A stretch of DNA of 64,000 nucleotides from NCBI GenBank assembly GCA_003138515.1, contig PLGG01000056.1, positions 103,202-167,201 of the forward strand, given 5' to 3'. Of the stretch, positions 1 to 14,021 are shown piece after piece. The DNA comes from Acidobacteriaceae bacterium (GTDB lineage: Bacteria > Acidobacteriota > Terriglobia > Terriglobales > Acidobacteriaceae). Numbering within the stretch: position 1 is the first letter of the stretch; each line of letters opens with the position of its first letter. Under the pieces are notes generated by a model that saw only the letters and a list, made by a program, of their open reading frames with translations, ran no database searches and was not told the origin of the DNA. A program made the position numbers and the translations under genes.

Positions 1-1022
1 AACTCGAAGTCCTGCATGTCGCGGTAGTGCTTTTCCATGCGCCGCGTGATGTCTTTCAACTGGTCGTAGACCTTCGGGTTGGCCTTTTCGAGCTCGCTGA
101 TAGGGAGCGGAGTGCGGACGCCGGAAACCACGTCCTCGCCCTGTGCGTTCATCAGGTACTCGCCGAAAAAGACGTGCTCGCCGGTGGCGGGATTGCGCGT
201 GAAGCCAACGCCCGTGCCGGAGCTTTCGCCCAAGTTGCCGAAGACCATGGCTTGCACGTTGACGGCGGTGCCGATGCTGTCGTCGATGTGATTGATGCGG
301 CGGTAGGTCTTGGCGCGATCGTTCTGCCAGCTTCTGAAGACGGCATCGCGGGCCGCGACGAGCTGCACAAGCGGGTCCTGCGGGAAGTCTTTGCCGGTTT
401 CCTTTTTCACCAGCTTTTTGTACTCGGCGATGATCTTCTGGAGCGCATCGGGCTGGAGGTCGTAATCGAACTTGATTTTCTTCGCGGCCTTTACACCGTC
501 GAAGATGTGCTCGAACTTCTTCTTGGGAACGTCGAGGACCACGTCGCCGAACATCTGGATGAGGCGGCGGTAGGAGTCATAAGCAAAACGCGGATTATTG
601 CTGCGCTTGGCCAGCGCTTCAACGGCCTGATCGTTGAGGCCCAGGTTCAGAATGGTGTCCATCATGCCGGGCATGGAGAACTTGGCGCCCGAGCGGACTG
701 AGACCAGCAGCGGATTTTCGCCCAGGCCGAGCTTCTGGCCCTGCAACTTTTCCAGCTTCTCCAGCGCATCGAGCATCTCGGTCTCGATTTGGGGGCTCAG
801 TTTGCCGCGCATATATTCGCGGCAGGCCTCGGTCTGGATGGTGAATCCGGGAGGCACGGGCAAACCGGCATTGGTCATCTCGGCCAGGCCTGCGCCTTTG
901 CCGCCGAGAACGTCTTTCATCTTGCCGTTGCCGTCAGCTTTGCCGCCGCCGAAGGAATACACATACTTGGTTGTTGTTGGGGTCGCCGCAGCGACCGACT
1001 GCTCCATTACGCCCTGAGCCAT
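1..1022 (-). CDS. ppdK: Pyruvate, phosphate dikinase, N-terminal part (cut by window edge)
   Basis: Read from position 1022 on the minus strand, an open frame of 340 codons runs off the left edge without a stop. The translation carries the start of PPDK: a nucleotide-binding region with YSFGGGKADG near residue 27, then LGGKGAGLAEM, PVPPGFTI and the SVRSGAKFSMPGMMDT segment. The enzyme interconverts pyruvate, ATP and Pi with PEP, AMP and PPi in the cytoplasm; full-length members have about 900 residues, so roughly the first third is here. A GAGGGAGG ribosome site lies about 10 nt before the ATG. The central phosphohistidine and C-terminal PEP-binding domains are outside the window. Confidence 0.93.
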   Translation of the reverse strand, partial: MAQGVMEQSVAAATPTTTKYVYSFGGGKADGNGKMKDVLGGKGAGLAEMTNAGLPVPPGFTIQTEACREYMRGKLSPQIETEMLDALEKLEKLQGQKLGLGENPLLVSVRSGAKFSMPGMMDTILNLGLNDQAVEALAKRSNNPRFAYDSYRRLIQMFGDVVLDVPKKKFEHIFDGVKAAKKIKFDYDLQPDALQKIIAEYKKLVKKETGKDFPQDPLVQLVAARDAVFRSWQNDRAKTYRRINHIDDSIGTAVNVQAMVFGNLGESSGTGVGFTRNPATGEHVFFGEYLMNAQGEDVVSGVRTPLPISELEKANPKVYDQLKDITRRMEKHYRDMQDFE

Positions 1023-1343
1023 GGGATAAAGCCTCCCTCACTGGTTGGTTCTTGTAGGATTCCGCCGTGCGGTCCATAGGCAAGGGTAAAGGAACGGAGG
1101 CCCAGCGCGCCAATTGGAAGTTCGGAAGCGGCTGTGCGGGTTTAGCCCTGGTTATGCGACTGCGTCTAGCGGCATTCTTGTGTCGTTAGTAGGAATATCG
1201 TCCAGGGGACACATTTGCATGTGCTTTCGGTCACAGGGGGAGGGAGAGGAGGGGGAGGGTCGTTTCGAACGGGAACATTTGGTACCGCATTTTAGGACGG
1301 CGGATCGGCCTGCGGCGCGGTTGCGGAGGATTTGCGCCCGACG
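1023..1343. other. Intergenic region upstream of ppdK, no gene seen
   Basis: This 321-base stretch separates the ppdK start from the end of the STAS gene, both on the minus strand. It should hold the ppdK promoter and leader. I see a purine-rich run on the plus strand around 1236-1258 (GGGGGAGGGAGAGG) but no convincing promoter hexamers, terminator hairpin or RNA gene. Confidence 0.4.
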
Positions 1344-1694
1344 TCAGGCGGCGGTGGCTGGTGCAGGCGTGCCGTATCCTGAAAAGCCTTCTGCATGTTG
1401 GGACACAAGGAGCTTGTCGAGGCCCACGACAGCAAGAATCTCCGCCACATGGGGAGAGGGATTGGAGATTGTAAAGTCGTGGCCCGCCTGTCGCGCGTCG
1501 CAATAGAGCGTGATGAGAGCGGCGAGACCGGCGGCGTCGATACGCGTGACGGCTGCGAGATTGAGCGTGACGCATTGCCGGCGCACCATCGGCATGAAGC
1601 GCTCCAGCAGGGTGGCTTCGTTGCCTCTTACGATCTCCGTGATTTCGCCCGCTGCGGTGGGCGGAATTTCTGTGCAGCACATGGTGTCATTCAT
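1344..1694 (-). CDS. STAS-domain protein (anti-sigma factor antagonist-like)
   Basis: A 116-residue protein that is a single STAS domain. The core VTLNLAAVTRIDAAGLAAL matches the beta-strand plus loop that carries the phosphorylatable Ser in SpoIIAA-type antagonists (usually DSSGL). Here the motif is IDAAGL, so the Ser is replaced by Ala. That suggests a partner-binding role not switched by the usual kinase. The start at 1694 is chosen because GAGGAGG lies 5 nt before the ATG; the frame stays open upstream but without a ribosome site. It stands alone between ppdK and queG, with no anti-sigma factor gene nearby. Confidence 0.8.
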   Translation of the reverse strand: MNDTMCCTEIPPTAAGEITEIVRGNEATLLERFMPMVRRQCVTLNLAAVTRIDAAGLAALITLYCDARQAGHDFTISNPSPHVAEILAVVGLDKLLVSQHAEGFSGYGTPAPATAA

Positions 1695-1907
1695 GGCATC
1701 CTCCTCGAGAGTGTCGCCCGTGCGGGGCGAATCATGAGGTGTCCGGTCGATCTCCCCCACCCTGAAACTTGCTCCTACGCGAGAGCTATGCTGAATTCGC
1801 GTGAGGCCCGAGGGGCCCAAGGGGATCGAACGGTACATTGAGCTATACGCAGTGGGATGGCAGGCGGTTCCCTGCCAGTGTTTGGCGGTTCCATGGGTGG
1901 TTCTTCA

Positions 1908-3086
1908 ATGAGCAACGAGGGCCGGCTGACGGCAGAGCGGGCGCGCGCTTTAGCGCTTGAGGCGGGCTTTCAAGAGGCCGGTCTGGTGGCGCTGCCCTAC
2001 GAATCCGAGGCGCGAGATGCCGCCCGCTTTCGCGAGTGGGTCGCCGCTGGCCGCGCCGGCACGATGGGCTATCTGGAACGAAGATCCGAGGACGGGCAGT
2101 TGCTGCGGGAGCGCGCGGGCATTCCCTTTCCCTGGGCGCGGTCAGCGCTGATTTGCTTTGCCAGCTATGCCTTTCCCTCAGCACCTCTCTCGACCAAAGG
2201 TTCAGAGCCGCGGAGCGGCTGGATTGCGCGGTATGCCTGGACGAGTCGCGTTTTGCCGAGCCGTTTGTTGCCGAGCGGCGGCGACGCAAAAGGCGAGCGG
2301 CGCCCCAGCGACTATCACAAAGTGCTGCTCAAGCGAATGCGCGCGGTCGAGGCGCGATTGCACCAGCAGCTTGGTGAATTCGAATCGCGCGCATACGTCG
2401 ACACGGGACCGATTGTCGAGCGCGCGCTCGCGACCGCGGCTGGACTTGGCTGGACGGGGAAGAATACCTGCCTGATTCATCAGGGGCTGGGGTCGTTTGG
2501 ATTTCTGGCGGTGCTGTTGACGTCCCTCGAGGTCACTCCAAAGGACAAAACACCGGAGGTGGCCGCCCTGGTTCCGGATCGTTGCGGCAGTTGCACACGC
2601 TGCATCGAGGCCTGTCCGACGAATGCGCTCATCGCTCCCTATCAGATGGATGCTTCGCGTTGCATCTCGTATCTGACCATCGAGCATAAGGGACCGATCG
2701 CGGAGGAACTCGCCGAGAACATGGGCCGGCAGGTCTTCGGCTGCGACATCTGCCAGGACGTGTGCCCCTGGAACCGGAAGGCGCTGGACAGGGCGCAGCG
2801 GGGAGGGCCGATCGCCGCAGACGCCGAACTCGAGCCGCGCGCGGAGTTGATCAATCCGGCGCTCGAATGGTTGGCCTCTCTTGACGAGCCGTCCTTCGAG
2901 CGCGAGTTCAACGGATCGCCGGTGCGCCGTGCGGGGTTCCTCGGCCTCAAGCGCAATGTGGCCATCGCCATGGGCAACAGCAGGCAGACTCAGTTTGCCG
3001 ATCGCCTCGAAGCGTGGGCCACTGCGGCTGATGAAGGCCTGCGCTCAGCCGCGCAGTGGGCGCTGGGGCGATTGCACCGCGCGTGA
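1908..3086 (+). CDS. queG: Epoxyqueuosine reductase
   Basis: QueG performs the last step of queuosine synthesis, reducing epoxyqueuosine to queuosine in tRNA with a cobalamin and two 4Fe-4S clusters. The ferredoxin-like cluster residues are visible: CGSCTRC from residue 226 followed by CP at 236-237, and a second set GCDICQDVCPW from residue 278. The C-terminal part, ending in SAAQWALGRL, looks like the HEAT-like repeat of the family. The frame is open from 1857, but family proteins begin with a segment like that starting at the ATG at 1908, which has a weak GGTGG before it; 1857 and 1893 are alternative starts. Confidence 0.93.
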   Translation: MSNEGRLTAERARALALEAGFQEAGLVALPYESEARDAARFREWVAAGRAGTMGYLERRSEDGQLLRERAGIPFPWARSALICFASYAFPSAPLSTKGSEPRSGWIARYAWTSRVLPSRLLPSGGDAKGERRPSDYHKVLLKRMRAVEARLHQQLGEFESRAYVDTGPIVERALATAAGLGWTGKNTCLIHQGLGSFGFLAVLLTSLEVTPKDKTPEVAALVPDRCGSCTRCIEACPTNALIAPYQMDASRCISYLTIEHKGPIAEELAENMGRQVFGCDICQDVCPWNRKALDRAQRGGPIAADAELEPRAELINPALEWLASLDEPSFEREFNGSPVRRAGFLGLKRNVAIAMGNSRQTQFADRLEAWATAADEGLRSAAQWALGRLHRA

Positions 3087-3200
3087 TGCGTCCGGTGCGG
3101 ACTTGGCGCCTGCGCCTATTTCTCAAAGATCGACCCCGCCTCGGCTAGAATTTAGGGCAACTTCTGGAATACAACACCTTTCTTTGCCGCGGAGACATTC

Positions 3201-3908
3201 ATGAGCGATTTGAAGGTTCTTCACCGTACCGGCGCATGCGCGCTTGCGGTCGTTATCTTGAGCTGGGCCCAGTTTCCACTGTGGATGGTTGGCAACGCGC
3301 CATCTTCCTGGTACGACGGTGCGGCGTGGGGCCACTATCTCTTCACCATCCACAACGTCGCACTCACGCGGATCCTGATGGACCTGGGAATCTATGTGGC
3401 GATCATGGTGTTTGCGGCGGGTTTCAGCCAGCTGATCCGGCAGGCACGTGCGGAGTGCGAGTGGGCAGGGACGCTCGTCTTTGGGTCGGCCGCGGTGTGG
3501 CTGGGCGTGACCCTTGTTGCCGACGGCCTTGAAGGCGGCGCCGTGCTCGATACGCTGAGCGGGCACGCCGATCCCTCGGTTGTGAGAGGGTTGACTGACG
3601 GAACGCTGCTGATTTACAACGGCTCGATTTGCTTTGCGATCACGGGCCTGTTTCTGTGGGCCGCGGGGTACTCCACATTGGCTACGAGCGTACTGCCTCA
3701 CTGGACTGGCTGGCTGGCGTATATTGGCGCTGCGCTCTGCGCGGTCTGCGTTCCGGCGATGTATGGGGGACCTGCTAACTTCTCCGGGTTCTACAATCCC
3801 GCGGGATGGGGCCCAATCGTCATTGCGAATTTCCCGCCGCTGATCTGGTTTCTTGTCGTCGGAGTCTGGATGATCCGACGGCGTGAGGCCACGGCGCCAG
3901 GGAGATAG
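3201..3908 (+). CDS. Multi-pass inner-membrane protein, unknown function
   Basis: A 235-residue hydrophobic protein with about six predicted membrane segments, roughly at residues 10-30, 55-75, 90-110, 140-160, 175-195 and 205-225. It resembles DUF4386-type membrane proteins in length and layout, but I cannot confirm the family by eye. It ends in a short basic tail (MIRRREATAPGR). The gene stands alone between queG and the YihY-like gene, each with its own intergenic gap, so no operon context helps. Confidence 0.7.
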   Translation: MSDLKVLHRTGACALAVVILSWAQFPLWMVGNAPSSWYDGAAWGHYLFTIHNVALTRILMDLGIYVAIMVFAAGFSQLIRQARAECEWAGTLVFGSAAVWLGVTLVADGLEGGAVLDTLSGHADPSVVRGLTDGTLLIYNGSICFAITGLFLWAAGYSTLATSVLPHWTGWLAYIGAALCAVCVPAMYGGPANFSGFYNPAGWGPIVIANFPPLIWFLVVGVWMIRRREATAPGR

Positions 3909-4029
3909 CGGGGCCGGTCGCAAAGCCCAAAGGGCTATCCTTAAGTCAGCACCTCCCTTCATCAGCGCGCGTCCAACGGGATCGGCGGAGCGCGCATCAC
4001 CGCAAGAAGGCTCTGCGAGGGATTGAATC

Positions 4030-5001
4030 GTGTCTGATGGTTTGGAATCCGTGTCTGACGTTGCAGCCGACATCGGCGACGCGGCCGTAGCTGTGGCTGC
4101 CGCCGCCACTGGCCCCGCTGAAAAGGTCACGCACTCCAAGTGGTACCTGTGGCGCAAAAGCGGTACCGCGCTCATCGCGTATCTGCTCGACAGCGAAGTC
4201 CACACGTTTGCTTTCAGCGTTGCCGCCAACGCGATCATCTCGTTTATCCCCTTCGTCGTGCTGCTCTACACGCTGGCGCTCTCGGTCTTTCACTCCGAAG
4301 CGATGAAGGGCGTAGTGGACGACATGGTGAACTACTTCCTGCCGTCGGCCACCAAGCAGGCAGACTGGCTGGCAACGACCATCGTCAGTGAGGCCGTGCT
4401 GCCTCTTTTGAAGCATCACGGCGCGCAGGCTTTTTCGCTGGTGATGATCCTGATTGCGTGCACTGGCATTTTCCTGCCTTTGGAGGTGGCTCTCAACCAG
4501 GCGTGGGGCGTGAGCAAGAGCCGCAACTACCTTTTCAACCAGACCATCGCCGTCGGATTGGCGCTGCTGATGGTGGGACTGGGCGTGGCCAGCATGGTGG
4601 TGAACGTCAACGTGGACAAGGTGCTGGCTTTTGCTCTGGTGCACGACTCAAATAACTGGTTTTTCCGGATTCTGAACTACTCTTACGGAGCTCTGAGCTA
4701 CCTTTGGCTGACCGTTTCCACCGGCGTCGCGTCGATCTTGTTCTTCTTTTCGGTGTACTACATTCTGCCCCACCGCAAGGTGCCCTGGCGGCCAGTGATG
4801 CGCACATCCATCATTACTGGAGGCGTCTGGCTGCTTTCGAGGTTCATCTATGCGGCAGTGCTGCCGCATATGGATTTGCAGTCGCTTTACGGACCGTTTT
4901 ATGTTTCAGTGGGACTGCTCTTCTGGGCCTATATTTCCGGGCTGATTTTGTTCGCCGGGGCGCAATTCAGCGTGGCGCGCCTGGGAGACGCGAAGAAGTA
5001 G
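4030..5001 (+). CDS. YihY/BrkB family inner-membrane protein
   Basis: A 323-residue membrane protein with the layout of the YihY/BrkB family (once annotated as ribonuclease BN by mistake). After an acidic N-terminus come about six hydrophobic segments. A conserved-looking stretch includes VAANAIISFIPFVVLLYTLA near residue 70 and the C-terminal PFYVSVGLLFWAYISGLILF region. Family members are probably transporters or envelope proteins; the substrate is not known. Translation starts at a GTG at 4030, with GAGGG about 8 nt upstream; a later ATG would cut into the N-terminus. Confidence 0.85.
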   Translation: MSDGLESVSDVAADIGDAAVAVAAAATGPAEKVTHSKWYLWRKSGTALIAYLLDSEVHTFAFSVAANAIISFIPFVVLLYTLALSVFHSEAMKGVVDDMVNYFLPSATKQADWLATTIVSEAVLPLLKHHGAQAFSLVMILIACTGIFLPLEVALNQAWGVSKSRNYLFNQTIAVGLALLMVGLGVASMVVNVNVDKVLAFALVHDSNNWFFRILNYSYGALSYLWLTVSTGVASILFFFSVYYILPHRKVPWRPVMRTSIITGGVWLLSRFIYAAVLPHMDLQSLYGPFYVSVGLLFWAYISGLILFAGAQFSVARLGDAKK

Positions 5002-5070
5002 CGCTCGCGGGCGAGGAAAACATCGGGCAGTTGGAAAGGTTCGAAGGTCCCCTGGATTTCGGACGATTTT

Positions 5071-5102
5071 CCGATCTCTGACCCCTGGTCTCTGATCTCT
5101 GC
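5071..5102. repeat. Degenerate TCTCTGA-type short repeat
   Basis: A run built from imperfect copies of CTCTGATCTCTG between the YihY-like gene and lhr. The same unit recurs upstream of mqnC at 41402-41456. No coding frame or hairpin explains it. Confidence 0.6.
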
Positions 5103-5153
5103 TTTTTCGCTTTGTCTTCGCCAAGGCCTTTGCGCTAATCTCTTGAGAGCAGC

Positions 5154-10061
<4,908 letters not shown>

Positions 10062-10064
10062 GGA

Positions 10065-10922
10065 ATGCCTGAAGGCGACACCATCTTTCGCACCGCGCGC
10101 AACCTGGGCCGCGCGCTCACGGGCAAACCGGTCATCGGCTTCCGCTCGACATTCCCACTCCTTACGCGATTCAACGACGACACACCGCTTGTTGGCCAGA
10201 CGGTCGATCAAGTCGAAGCCCGCGGCAAATGGCTGCTCATTCATTTTTCCGGCGGCGGAATCCTCACCTCGCACTTGCTGATGAATGGCCGTTGGCACAT
10301 CTACCGCCAGGGCGAACGCTGGCAGGCGCCGCGCTTTCACATGCGCATCGTGATTGAAAACAGCGAATATCAGGCGGTCGGCTTCCGTGTGCCCGTGGCG
10401 CGCATGCACACCGAGCAATCGTTGGCTCACGATCCACACGTCGCTCGCTCGGAGAACGACCTGCTCAGCGAAGAGTTCGACGCTGAAGCCGCTCTCGCGC
10501 GCCTGCTGGCCCGCCCGTATGAAGCGCTCGCCGACGCGCTTCTCGATCAAACAGTTCTAGCCGGCATCGGCAATGTCTTCAAATCGGAAATCTGTTTCGT
10601 CCAGGGCCTTCATCCGTTCCGCGCGGTCGGTACGCTCACCCGCGGCGAGGCCGCCGCAACCATCGCTTCCGCGAAAAAGCTGCTGCGCGCCAACGTGCTC
10701 GAGGACTCCGGCGACTTGATCGTCACTTATCGCGGCCAGCAGCGGCGCACCACACATGCATCCGATCCCGGCGCCAGCCTGTGGGTCTACGGCCGCGCGG
10801 GCGAGCCGTGCCGCCGCTGCGGCGAGCCGATTCGCCGCCGCATTCAAGGCGCAGACGCGCGCGTCACGTTTTGGTGCGCGCTCTGCCAGCCAATGCCGGA
10901 CGGATCGGATGTCGATGGCTGA
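10065..10922 (+). CDS. nei: Nei-family (Fpg/Nei) DNA glycosylase / AP lyase
   Basis: A 285-residue base-excision repair enzyme. It begins MPEGDTIFRTA, giving the N-terminal catalytic Pro and the following Glu of the Fpg/Nei superfamily; PEGDT is typical of Nei. The helix-two-turn-helix region contains the LLDQTVLAGIGNVFKSE segment near residue 160. A C-terminal zinc finger has CRRC and CALC pairs at about residues 247-278, with LWVYGRAGEPC before it as in mycobacterial Nei1. It should remove oxidised pyrimidines and cut the strand. It lies 3 nt behind lhr, the same pairing known in mycobacteria, which supports a joint repair role. Confidence 0.93.
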   Translation: MPEGDTIFRTARNLGRALTGKPVIGFRSTFPLLTRFNDDTPLVGQTVDQVEARGKWLLIHFSGGGILTSHLLMNGRWHIYRQGERWQAPRFHMRIVIENSEYQAVGFRVPVARMHTEQSLAHDPHVARSENDLLSEEFDAEAALARLLARPYEALADALLDQTVLAGIGNVFKSEICFVQGLHPFRAVGTLTRGEAAATIASAKKLLRANVLEDSGDLIVTYRGQQRRTTHASDPGASLWVYGRAGEPCRRCGEPIRRRIQGADARVTFWCALCQPMPDGSDVDG

Positions 10923-10955
10923 CGAGAATGCACGGCCCTCAATGAAGGAGGCAAA

Positions 10956-11454
10956 ATGAAGAAGTCCGCACCCGCTCCCCGCAAAAAATGCCGAAGCCGA
11001 GCTGGCCGGCTTTATCGACAAGTTCACGCCGGAGATGGCCAGGGCGATCCGTGCCGTGCGCGCGGCCCTTCGCAAACGACTGCCCACGGCGAATGAACTT
11101 GTCTACGACAATTACAACTTCTTCGTTATCGGCTATAGCCCGACGTTGCGGCCATCAGACAGCTTTGTCTCGCTTGTGGCCGACGGCCACGGCGTGCGGC
11201 TCGCGTTCTACTGGGGTTCCAGGCTTCCCGATCCCGCGGGAATCCTGCTCGGCAGCGGTAATCAGAATAGGTTCATACGACTCGAAAGCGCGCGTGATTT
11301 GGGCAAGCCCGCGGTTGAAGCGCTCATTCGCGCGGCAGCCGCACAAGGCAAAGCGCCGCTGCCCACAACGGGCCGCGGAACCCTCGTGATCCGCTCCGTC
11401 TCAGCGAAGCAGCGGCCGCGCCGCGTCGCTGCAGAGCCCAAGCGCTGGCGTTAA
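10956..11454 (+). CDS. DUF1801 domain protein, apparently frameshifted near its start
   Basis: The natural start is the ATG at 10956, which has AAGGAGG 5 nt upstream. Its frame gives MKKSAPAPRK and then leaves the DUF1801 frame at a run of six A (10983-10988). With one A fewer the reading continues as NAEAELAGFIDKFTPEMA into the intact DUF1801-like domain. As it stands, the domain (LVYDNYNFFVIGYS near the middle) can be read only from an internal ATG at 11035, giving 139 residues without the N-terminal helix. The break may be a homopolymer error, slippage or a true mutation. Family function is unclear. Its stop overlaps the convergent PBP gene by 4 nt. Confidence 0.7.
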
Positions 11455-13913
11455 TTCGACGGCTTGCCGATCCCAAAGATCTTCTGAAAGATGTTGCGGT
11501 GGTCTTCGCCGTTCAGGCCTTTGTGGTCGCAGGTGTCGGTAGGCGCGGTGCCATCGAGGAACGCTGCGTTGAAGTCGTCCGGGCATGAAGCATCGGCCAG
11601 CAGGTTGGTCGCCTTGTCGATGGAAATAATCTGCACGCCATCCGGCGCCGTAAACTCGTTGGTGTCGGAGTACTGAGGCAATTGAACGGCGTCTTTCATA
11701 AAAGTCGCCCAGATGGGAGCAGCGACACGCGCGCCCTGGATGCGGCCGCGATTTTCGGGGTCAAGCTCGGTGTAATCGTCGTTGCCAATCCACACAATGC
11801 ACAGCAGGTTCGAAGTGAAGCCGGCGAACCATGCATCGTGGCTGGTGCCGGTTTTGCCTGCAGCCGGAGAAATGAATCCCATGTTTCGGACGCCGGCGCC
11901 GGTTCCGCAGTAGTCTCGTCCCCCAACCTCGCAGGGATCGCTGCCGTTGCCTCCGAGGACAGCTTCCATCATGGATGTGGTGAGGAAGGCCGCGCGCGGA
12001 TCGAGCACTTGCCGCGTCGCGGGCGTGTAATCTTCGATGATGTCGCCGGTGGGCGTGCGCACGCTGGCCAGCATCCAGGGATCGATGTGTACGCCGCCGT
12101 TGGAAAAGGTCGTATACGCGCCAGCCATGTCGAGTGGCGTGGCGTCGTAGGAGCCAATGGCCATTGAAGGCGTTCCCTGCGCGCTTTTTATCCCGGCATT
12201 ACGAGCGAGCGCGGCCACTCGATCGAAGCCGACCAGGCTGGCCAGACCGATGGTTGCGTTGTTGTCCGATCGCATCAGTGCCAGGCGGGCGTTCATCTGG
12301 CCGTAGAACTCGCTCTGAAAATTGTGCGGCGTGTACTCGTAATCGGTGCCTGCGCCATAGGTTTGCTGCGCGTCGTCGAGAATGGTCACGGGCGAAAAGA
12401 GTTTGGTTTGGCCGGGCAGCATGGTGCCTTCGGCCGCGGTTTGAAATGCGGCCGCATAGACAAACGGTTTGAAAATCGATCCCGTGGGCCGGTGCGCGAC
12501 CGCGTGATTCACCTGCGACGTGCCATAGCTGCGCCCGCCCACAAGCGCGAGCACCTGGCCGGTGTGAGGATCGAGAGCAATCAGCGCTACCTGAGGATAG
12601 ACGTACGGCTTGCCCGCCTTTTTGTCGTGCACGTGCACGGCGTCAATCTGCTCGTCAACGATGTGGATCGTGGAGGCGATGGACTGCGTTGCAAGGCGCT
12701 GCAGATCCGGGTCGAGCGATGTGTAGATGCGCAGCCCTTCGCGGTTGAAGTCGCGATCGCCAAGTCGTTGCGTCAGTTGATCGTGCACCAGGTCAACAAA
12801 GTATGGCGCTTCACTTTCGTCAACGCTTGAAGACACCAGATGGAGCGGCTCGGATTTGGCGGCTTCGGCTTCATCCTTGGTGATGGCGCCGGTTTCAACC
12901 ATGGAGTCGAGCACAAGATTGCGCCGCTCAATCACTCGCTCGGGATGGTGGAAGGGATTCAAGCGGCTGGGGCTTTGAATGATTCCGGCGAGCATAGCGC
13001 ACTGAGCCAGGTCGAGTTGGCTCACATCCTTGCCGAAGTAGTCCTGCGATGCCTCACCAAAGCCGTCGATGGAAAAACTGCCGATTTGCCCAAGCGAGAT
13101 CTCGTTCGCGTACATGGCGAAGATCTGCTTCTTATCGAAGCGATGCTCGAGGATGATGCTGATGATGGCTTCGCGCATCTTGCGCGAATAGGTGCGCTCG
13201 GGCGTCAGGAAGAATCCGCGCGCGAGCTGTTGCGTGAGCGTGGATGCGCCCTCGGTGTAACGATGAAGGTGGAAGATGTCGTTGCGCATCGCGCCCAGGA
13301 TGCGCCAATAATCGATGCCGCTGTGCTCAAAAAAGCGGCGGTCTTCAATGGCGATGACTGCATGCACAAGATTCGGGGGAATCTCGTCGTAAGTGAGCAC
13401 GCGGCGCTTGGTGCGCTGCGCGCCTTCGCTCAGGCCGGTAATGAGCAGCGGCTCAAGCTCGTAGCTTGAGAGCGCCTGGCCGTGTGCGTCGGTGATCGAA
13501 CTCACCACTCCGCCGCTCACGTGGATGGTGGCGTTATCCGGTGCGTGATAGGACTGTGGGCCCGGCTGCACCGTAATCTGCTGCACGCCTTCGCTGTAGC
13601 TTCCCAGTTCGGAAGGCTGCGCTGCGCCGTCGCCCGAATAGCCGGCCTGGTGCAGCTCGTTGGCGATCCAGCGGATGGAGAGCTTTTGCCCTGGACGCAC
13701 TTCGCGCGGCGCGGCGTAGATCTGCGCGGTACTGGCGAAGATCGGCTGCTTCAGCCGCTCATCGACAATGCCCTCATACTTGTGGTAGAAAAAGGCGAAA
13801 ATCGAAGAGCCAATCACGGCGGCGGCGACAACGATCGCGAGCAGAACCAGCAGAATCCGCGACCGGAGATGATGCCCCGACGCGGGCCTCGGGATTCGGA
13901 CTCGTATTGCCAT
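11451..13913 (-). CDS. Bifunctional penicillin-binding protein (class A, PBP1B-like)
   Basis: An 820-residue peptidoglycan synthase. One N-terminal membrane anchor (residues 18-41) is followed by a UB2H-like domain (about 55-140), the GT51 glycosyltransferase (about 165-340; EDRRFFEHSGID and EGASTLTQQLAR with the catalytic Glu) and a transpeptidase. Active-site motifs are visible: STGSIFK-type TGSIFKP with Ser near 479 and Lys near 482, SDN in the following block, and KTG near 687. It polymerises and crosslinks glycan strands on the outer face of the inner membrane. The UB2H domain is the site by which E. coli PBP1B is activated by LpoB; no such partner is seen here. Confidence 0.94.
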   Translation of the reverse strand: MAIRVRIPRPASGHHLRSRILLVLLAIVVAAAVIGSSIFAFFYHKYEGIVDERLKQPIFASTAQIYAAPREVRPGQKLSIRWIANELHQAGYSGDGAAQPSELGSYSEGVQQITVQPGPQSYHAPDNATIHVSGGVVSSITDAHGQALSSYELEPLLITGLSEGAQRTKRRVLTYDEIPPNLVHAVIAIEDRRFFEHSGIDYWRILGAMRNDIFHLHRYTEGASTLTQQLARGFFLTPERTYSRKMREAIISIILEHRFDKKQIFAMYANEISLGQIGSFSIDGFGEASQDYFGKDVSQLDLAQCAMLAGIIQSPSRLNPFHHPERVIERRNLVLDSMVETGAITKDEAEAAKSEPLHLVSSSVDESEAPYFVDLVHDQLTQRLGDRDFNREGLRIYTSLDPDLQRLATQSIASTIHIVDEQIDAVHVHDKKAGKPYVYPQVALIALDPHTGQVLALVGGRSYGTSQVNHAVAHRPTGSIFKPFVYAAAFQTAAEGTMLPGQTKLFSPVTILDDAQQTYGAGTDYEYTPHNFQSEFYGQMNARLALMRSDNNATIGLASLVGFDRVAALARNAGIKSAQGTPSMAIGSYDATPLDMAGAYTTFSNGGVHIDPWMLASVRTPTGDIIEDYTPATRQVLDPRAAFLTTSMMEAVLGGNGSDPCEVGGRDYCGTGAGVRNMGFISPAAGKTGTSHDAWFAGFTSNLLCIVWIGNDDYTELDPENRGRIQGARVAAPIWATFMKDAVQLPQYSDTNEFTAPDGVQIISIDKATNLLADASCPDDFNAAFLDGTAPTDTCDHKGLNGEDHRNIFQKIFGIGKPSN

Positions 13914-14021
13914 TGCCGCTCCTCAAAAACAGCTACCAGCTCTTAGCCCGTCCGTGCTTCGACTTCCTCCGAGGCAATCGTCCAAAAAACATCACCCCGC
14001 CACGCGCAGCAAGACGGTCAG

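Noticed and set aside
3925-3945. AGCCCAAAGGGCT as a terminator after the gene at 3201
   Set aside because: The stem is only 5 bp and no T run follows.
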